From: Candidatus Heimdallarchaeota archaeon
Lineage (GTDB): Archaea; Asgardarchaeota; Heimdallarchaeia; Heimdallarchaeales; Kariarchaeaceae
DNA length: 9,636 nucleotides
Reading direction: 5' to 3'
Assembly (NCBI GenBank): GCA_021399405.1
Contig: JAAFKL010000007.1
Coordinates: forward strand, 1-9,636
Shown: positions 5,913 through 9,636 of the stretch, one piece after another
Layout of the letters: the number at the start of each line of letters is the position of its first letter
How positions within the stretch are numbered: the stretch's first letter is position 1
The notes under the pieces: model-generated
The model's database searches: none
Told to the model about the DNA's origin: nothing
Seen by the model: the letters and a program-made list of their open reading frames with translations, nothing else
Translations under genes and position numbers: made by a program

Positions 5913-8900
5913 TCAAATTATTCTGTATTTTCGGTTATAAAATTTCAATATTGGGAGCATTATTGTTAATAGAATTAAAGATGATATTGGAAATGACAAT
6001 GATCCAGTTGGACTTTCTTTTGTATCTTCATGACTAGATGTAGTTTCATCTCTGTCTAGAATTTTATCAAGAATAGATAAAAATTCAAGATATTTCTCTC
6101 TTGATCCTTGAACCGCATTATTTACATCTATAAAGACTGAATTGGAAACTTCAACTCCTTCTATATTCTTAACGATAGCCGTAACTATATAGTTCCCGTC
6201 CTGTACAAATTTATAACTGAAGTTGGAACCATAGATATCCAACTCATTTTGATATAGAATGTTCCCATCATTACCTATTTTTTTTATATTCCAATAAATT
6301 GAATTTGGATCAATATCTCCTATCTGTGGATCAAATCCACTGGCAGTTAAAGATATTGAAGAACCAACCGTTGAGTTTAGATTTCCCCTGTTTGGAATTA
6401 TGGTTTTTCCATCATCAGTCATCGAATTCCTCTCAATTTGTATTCTAGGGATTAATAGAGGAGATGCAATAACATCCTGATCATTGATTATTTTTGAGTT
6501 AAATCCATCTGATAATATCAATCTGAATTGTCCATTATCTCCTCCAGGAATGTTATTACCAAATACAACACCTTGTAAGATATTTTCGTCTGTCTGCCTT
6601 CCAATATTTATCCAACTACTACCATCATGAGAGTATTGCAATTGAGAATAGATATTTGTTTGATTTATCAAGTTTACATATTCCCATTTTATATCGAATA
6701 TTTCATCTCGAACAATAGAAAAGGGTGATATAATATCAACATCATCCACAGAGAATTCTGATCCGGTTATTTCATCTAATATATTACCTGAACTGTCTTT
6801 AATTCTAACTGCAGAAATTTGTCCATCATCATCTATCCACAAATTAAATCCATGTTTATCTCTTGCATAATGAAATTCATCTGGTAGTACATTTAAATCA
6901 ACAAATAATGAGTAGCTATTAGTGGTTTGATTTATAAAGTCAACTTCTATAGTATGAGTAGGGATAATTCCCTTTTCTACACTTGGTATTACGTTAAAAC
7001 TACCGGGTAAGTTATAGGAAGGTTCAAATTTTGCAGTTCCATCCTTATGTATATATCCTGTTATTTTCCTTGTAGAGTTTAAGGTGAAGTCTATATTTAT
7101 TGATTCTTTATTTACTTCTTCATTAATATTTAATTTACTAGTGAATATAGGATGTACTGGCATACCAGGTACAAATCCTTCTAATCTATCAATTAAAAAC
7201 TCCCATCTATAGTCTGAAATCCAGCTGTATGGATATTTATCACTATAACAATAACTCATAAAATCATTTTCATTACTATCAATAATATCATTATTAAGAT
7301 TTCTTAATCCCAGAGTAGTTGGATATAATTGATTCAAATTATCATTATTACTTGGCCAAGACCTATCAGATCCATCTGCACCACATCCCCAGTTTGGATC
7401 ATTGACACCATTATTTGGGTATGATACATGCCTTCCCCAGTTATTATCACCGATGTTGTGATTGACTTCATGCGCTGCTACATCTGGACTGAATAATGTA
7501 CCAACTACTGATGCCATGGAAGGTAATCCATTATACCAACTGGGTGAACTCTGACCCCCTCCTCCTGCAGTAAATCCAATAATTTGATCCGGTATGGGGT
7601 AGCGTGTAGGTAGGTGTAGTGTTCTTTGCAAAATGATAGCTAGAGTGATAAGCATTGCATAATCAGTTAATTCTGAGAGTACTTCGTCTCTATCATACCT
7701 ACCTCCCCATGCACCAATTACTGACCAATCCAATTCTATGAAATTTATGCTCTTTGTTGGAAAGACGTTTTTGATGAAATTAAATTGCTTGACTAGTGCT
7801 GCAGAAGAAGTTTGATTAGGTTGACTTGCTGTACCTTTATTTACTCTAACGTAAAGGATATTCATCACATGTGTCTTTTTGAAGAAAAAGCCATCTGTTT
7901 TTGAGTTATCATCAATACGAGTGTCAACATGGTCGACAGGAACCACCTCTGCTTTGAGTATCAGAAAAGGCACATGGGTCCATCCCCCAGGTAGTTCAAA
8001 AATAACTGCATCTGTTCTATTTGTACGGTATGCTATCGGAGGTGCGAAAAATCGTTGAGTTAACGTTCCAAAATCAAACATGTTAGGTACTTGCAGTGCA
8101 GATCCTGTCAATCTTACCTCTACAAGTACAGGGAGATGTATCGGATTATTGATAAACACCCTCACTTTTGTAGTCTTTCCATAGACTAACCGAATAAAAT
8201 TATCCTCAGTTTGTATTGCTTGTGTGACCTCAATATGATCAATAGCTAGATCAATATCCAATTTAGTATCTGAGACAACAACTACATTGTATACTGCAAA
8301 CACAGAAACTTCTTTTTCTTGTGCAGAATTGGTTGTCGGTTTGGAGGGATAGCCATATTTAATCCCAGTGGCTGAAGCGATTATTATACCATAACTAACC
8401 TTGTCAAGTGACACATTTGTTAGTTTCAAATTTGGCAATGTCAAATCAAGCAATTCATAATATGAAGAAGGTAAAAATTGTATTTCAACGGAATCAGATG
8501 TTTTACCTTCATTATTCCTAATAAATAAATCAGGTTCACTTAAAGCGATTTTTCCTGTTTTTGAGATTAACTCATTATATTTATTGAATCCACTAGCAAC
8601 TGGATCCCAATTGGGATTATCTAAATTCCACTCCTTTATTTTCCATAGATTTGGATTTAGAACTGTTGGATCACTCCACAACCCGTTATAATATATTTTT
8701 AATTTATTATCAATCGAAAATAATTCTGCATTGTTATTTTGGTTGCTTTTTATTGGGTCATATGCTTTATTTCCAATTAACTTTAAATCACCATTGCTAA
8801 CACTACCATCATTGTCAATATCTAGTTGTAGTTCTACTGAACTCACCAATTCTGGAAATTCAAAAGATAAAAATAGGTTATTTGAAACCATTTTACTTGA

Positions 8901-9188
8901 GATTGAAGAGGTAATAGGATTTATCGCTTGATTTAATATAAGATTTGAACTTGCGGCTGGCTGGAATTCAACAATTTCAGTTTTAGCGTCCTCCCATTCA
9001 CTGATAGTTGAGGAAGATGATAATTTATCTATCACCCCATCAATCCTTGGGTTGAAAAACCCATTTATATTCTTTGGTGATCCAATACTAGCAGCATTCA
9101 AAATGATTATATTTACCGGAATTAATGAAGTAAAAATTAATATTATCATTATAAACGGCACATTCAATTTATTTTTCATATCAATCAT
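5913..9188 (-). CDS. Secreted, membrane-anchored HExxH metallopeptidase with DOMON-like and PKD/Ig-like domains
   Basis: This 1091-residue protein starts with a signal peptide (basic MKNK, hydrophobic core ~10-30, likely cleavage after A33). Residues ~46-150 look like a DOMON/CBM9-type domain: IDGVI...EWEDA, then LDIDNDGSVSNGD (D123-D134), a possible calcium or sugar site. Around 315-345 is IEVTQAIQ...LVYGKTTKVRVFI, a segment common before secreted metallopeptidase domains. The catalytic part has H573-E574-V-N-H577 followed by NIGDNNWGRH (H587 as possible third zinc ligand) and a Met-turn-like DFMSYCY (M644), then WISDY. This resembles metzincins, with a 4-residue insertion before the third His. 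Residues ~800-930 are Ig-like and ~937-1022 PKD-like. The end is a Ser/Thr/Glu linker, a membrane helix (~1064-1083) and a basic tail, placing the enzyme on the outer cell face. The first ATG suits the promoter below; an inner ATG at 9179 is possible. Substrate unknown. It stands alone and is intact. Confidence 0.85.
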   Translation of the reverse strand: MIDMKNKLNVPFIMIILIFTSLIPVNIIILNAASIGSPKNINGFFNPRIDGVIDKLSSSSTISEWEDAKTEIVEFQPAASSNLILNQAINPITSSISSKMVSNNLFLSFEFPELVSSVELQLDIDNDGSVSNGDLKLIGNKAYDPIKSNQNNNAELFSIDNKLKIYYNGLWSDPTVLNPNLWKIKEWNLDNPNWDPVASGFNKYNELISKTGKIALSEPDLFIRNNEGKTSDSVEIQFLPSSYYELLDLTLPNLKLTNVSLDKVSYGIIIASATGIKYGYPSKPTTNSAQEKEVSVFAVYNVVVVSDTKLDIDLAIDHIEVTQAIQTEDNFIRLVYGKTTKVRVFINNPIHLPVLVEVRLTGSALQVPNMFDFGTLTQRFFAPPIAYRTNRTDAVIFELPGGWTHVPFLILKAEVVPVDHVDTRIDDNSKTDGFFFKKTHVMNILYVRVNKGTASQPNQTSSAALVKQFNFIKNVFPTKSINFIELDWSVIGAWGGRYDRDEVLSELTDYAMLITLAIILQRTLHLPTRYPIPDQIIGFTAGGGGQSSPSWYNGLPSMASVVGTLFSPDVAAHEVNHNIGDNNWGRHVSYPNNGVNDPNWGCGADGSDRSWPSNNDNLNQLYPTTLGLRNLNNDIIDSNENDFMSYCYSDKYPYSWISDYRWEFLIDRLEGFVPGMPVHPIFTSKLNINEEVNKESINIDFTLNSTRKITGYIHKDGTAKFEPSYNLPGSFNVIPSVEKGIIPTHTIEVDFINQTTNSYSLFVDLNVLPDEFHYARDKHGFNLWIDDDGQISAVRIKDSSGNILDEITGSEFSVDDVDIISPFSIVRDEIFDIKWEYVNLINQTNIYSQLQYSHDGSSWINIGRQTDENILQGVVFGNNIPGGDNGQFRLILSDGFNSKIINDQDVIASPLLIPRIQIERNSMTDDGKTIIPNRGNLNSTVGSSISLTASGFDPQIGDIDPNSIYWNIKKIGNDGNILYQNELDIYGSNFSYKFVQDGNYIVTAIVKNIEGVEVSNSVFIDVNNAVQGSREKYLEFLSILDKILDRDETTSSHEDTKESPTGSLSFPISSLILLTIMLPILKFYNRKYRII

Positions 9189-9205
9189 AGGTAAACTGTC
9201 AATCT

Positions 9206-9217
9206 GATATATAAAAC
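9206..9217 (-). promoter_or_regulatory. TATA-box promoter of the metallopeptidase gene
   Basis: On the minus strand GTTTTATATATC is centred about 24 bases before the ATG at 9188. Archaeal transcription starts roughly 25-28 bases after the TATA centre, which puts the transcript start at or next to that ATG, so a leaderless mRNA is likely. No ribosome-binding site is seen (upstream bases are ACAGTTTACCT), in line with this. A second TATA-like stretch, ATTTATAAATATTG (9237-9224), would give a short leader instead. Confidence 0.5.
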
Positions 9218-9275
9218 TATCAATATTTATAAATAAAATTGATATAAGAAATATATAAGTCAGAAAGATCAGGGA

Positions 9276-9380
9276 AGAAGAATTGAAAGGGTTGGGATGC
9301 TTAAATATCTCTCAGATGTGGTTTACCCACATGCAGAGAAGATTATCCTTGTTCAGGACGGAAATCTTCCGAGTATATAA
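9276..9380 (+). mobile_element. IS630-type transposase remnant
   Basis: A short open stretch reads RIERVGMLKYLSDVVYPHAE followed by KIILVQD. This closely fits the DDE catalytic region of IS630-family transposases, where FLxxLxxxYPxAEKIxLVxDNLNTH carries the second catalytic Asp. After VQD the text is GNLPSI and stop, where the family has NLNTH: an extra GGA codon and then loss of the frame. Only about 35 of the usual ~300+ residues remain, with no N-terminal helix-turn-helix, no first Asp or final Glu, and no inverted repeats in the visible flanks. The element is dead. It could be read from ATG 9297 behind the TATA-like AAATATATAAG at 9249-9259, but that is probably incidental. Confidence 0.55.
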
Positions 9381-9438
9381 TCTGTATTTGCAAATATAAA
9401 TTTCTGAAGTAAATTTCATATTTTTGAAAACCAGTGAA

Positions 9439-9636
9439 TCACTTACCAGGTTGCATATTATCCCTGTCTCTCCATGCAGCACCCAACATATTCTCATATT
9501 CCTCTGGATCCTCACTCATTCTTTCTAAAGTATTATTGGGACGTTCATCTTTTGAACCCTCATTCCATACCCCCTCCGCGACCAGAGCCCGGATCAGCTT
9601 CTTGGGGTGTTTCACCGTCCAGCCAATATCAGTGTA
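9439..9636 (-). CDS. C-terminal part of an unidentified protein (runs off the right edge)
   Basis: The last 65 codons of a minus-strand gene enter from the right edge: YTDIGWTVKHPKKLIRALVA, then EGVWNEGSKDERPNNTLERM, SEDPEEYENMLGAAWRDRDN, and MQPGK before TGA at 9441-9439. Composition is that of a soluble, charged, helical protein end. I do not recognise the family. GC is high (33 of 60 in 9541-9600), like the polymerase relic and unlike the two large genes. It may be an intact gene ending here or another truncated piece; the upstream part is not visible. Confidence 0.6.
   Translation of the reverse strand, partial: YTDIGWTVKHPKKLIRALVAEGVWNEGSKDERPNNTLERMSEDPEEYENMLGAAWRDRDNMQPGK

Larger units (their letters stand above)
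9189..9438. other. Intergenic region with promoter and transposase relic
   Basis: About 250 bases hold only the metallopeptidase promoter, the IS630 remnant and a short AT-rich spacer (9381-9438). TATA-like stretches occur on both strands (minus 9206-9217 and 9224-9237, plus 9249-9259). No tRNA, hairpin terminator or direct repeat is seen. Confidence 0.45.

Noticed and set aside
8731..8931. Plus-strand ORF of 66 codons
   Set aside because: It is antisense to the DOMON-like part of the metallopeptidase.
9312..9515. Minus-strand ORF of 67 codons
   Set aside because: It crosses the transposase relic and the real C-terminal frame at 9439-9636, which reads far better in another frame.
1..9636. 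CRISPR array, tRNA or rRNA
   Set aside because: No regularly spaced repeats, cloverleaf or conserved rRNA segments were seen on either strand.

Overview
The window reads as AT-rich archaeal DNA, most likely from an Asgard archaeon. The clues are a gene start with Ras-type numbering (P-loop at residues 10-17, switch-I Thr35), a C-terminal piece of an archaeal-type family B DNA polymerase, a TATA-type promoter placed for a leaderless transcript, and a very large secreted protein with a C-terminal membrane anchor. The lineage call is an inference; there is no rRNA or ribosomal protein gene to anchor it.

Layout. (1) Bases 1-4398, plus strand: a giant gene that is open at the left edge, so its true start lies outside the window. 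It carries a convincing PD-(D/E)XK nuclease core with a QxxxY motif, followed by a possible degenerate P-loop (RecA-like) region and a long, acidic C-terminal half that I do not recognise. (2) Bases 4398-4613, plus strand: the first ~45 codons of a Ras-like small GTPase, overlapping the giant gene by one base (TAATG) and then breaking into an unrelated tail. (3) Bases ~4535-5912: a graveyard of gene pieces, mostly minus strand. It holds an Ig-like surface-protein fragment, a 27-codon acidic ORF, an orphan thumb domain of DNA polymerase B and an unidentified ~55-residue fragment. (4) Bases 5913-9188, minus strand: an intact 1091-residue secreted, membrane-anchored metallopeptidase candidate with a signal peptide, a DOMON/CBM9-like start, an HExxH motif and PKD/Ig-like repeats. 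(5) Bases 9189-9636: its promoter, a decayed IS630-type transposase piece on the plus strand, and the C-terminus of an unknown minus-strand gene running off the right edge.

How it fits together. The giant nuclease protein and the coupled GTPase look like one operon and are the best candidate for an undescribed system. The GTPase copy here seems broken, so the intact form must be sought in relatives. The rest looks like an accessory region shaped by insertion and deletion: transposase remnant, truncated core gene, chimeric junctions, and GC content that jumps from about 22-33% in sampled parts of the two large genes to about 50% in the polymerase and right-edge fragments.
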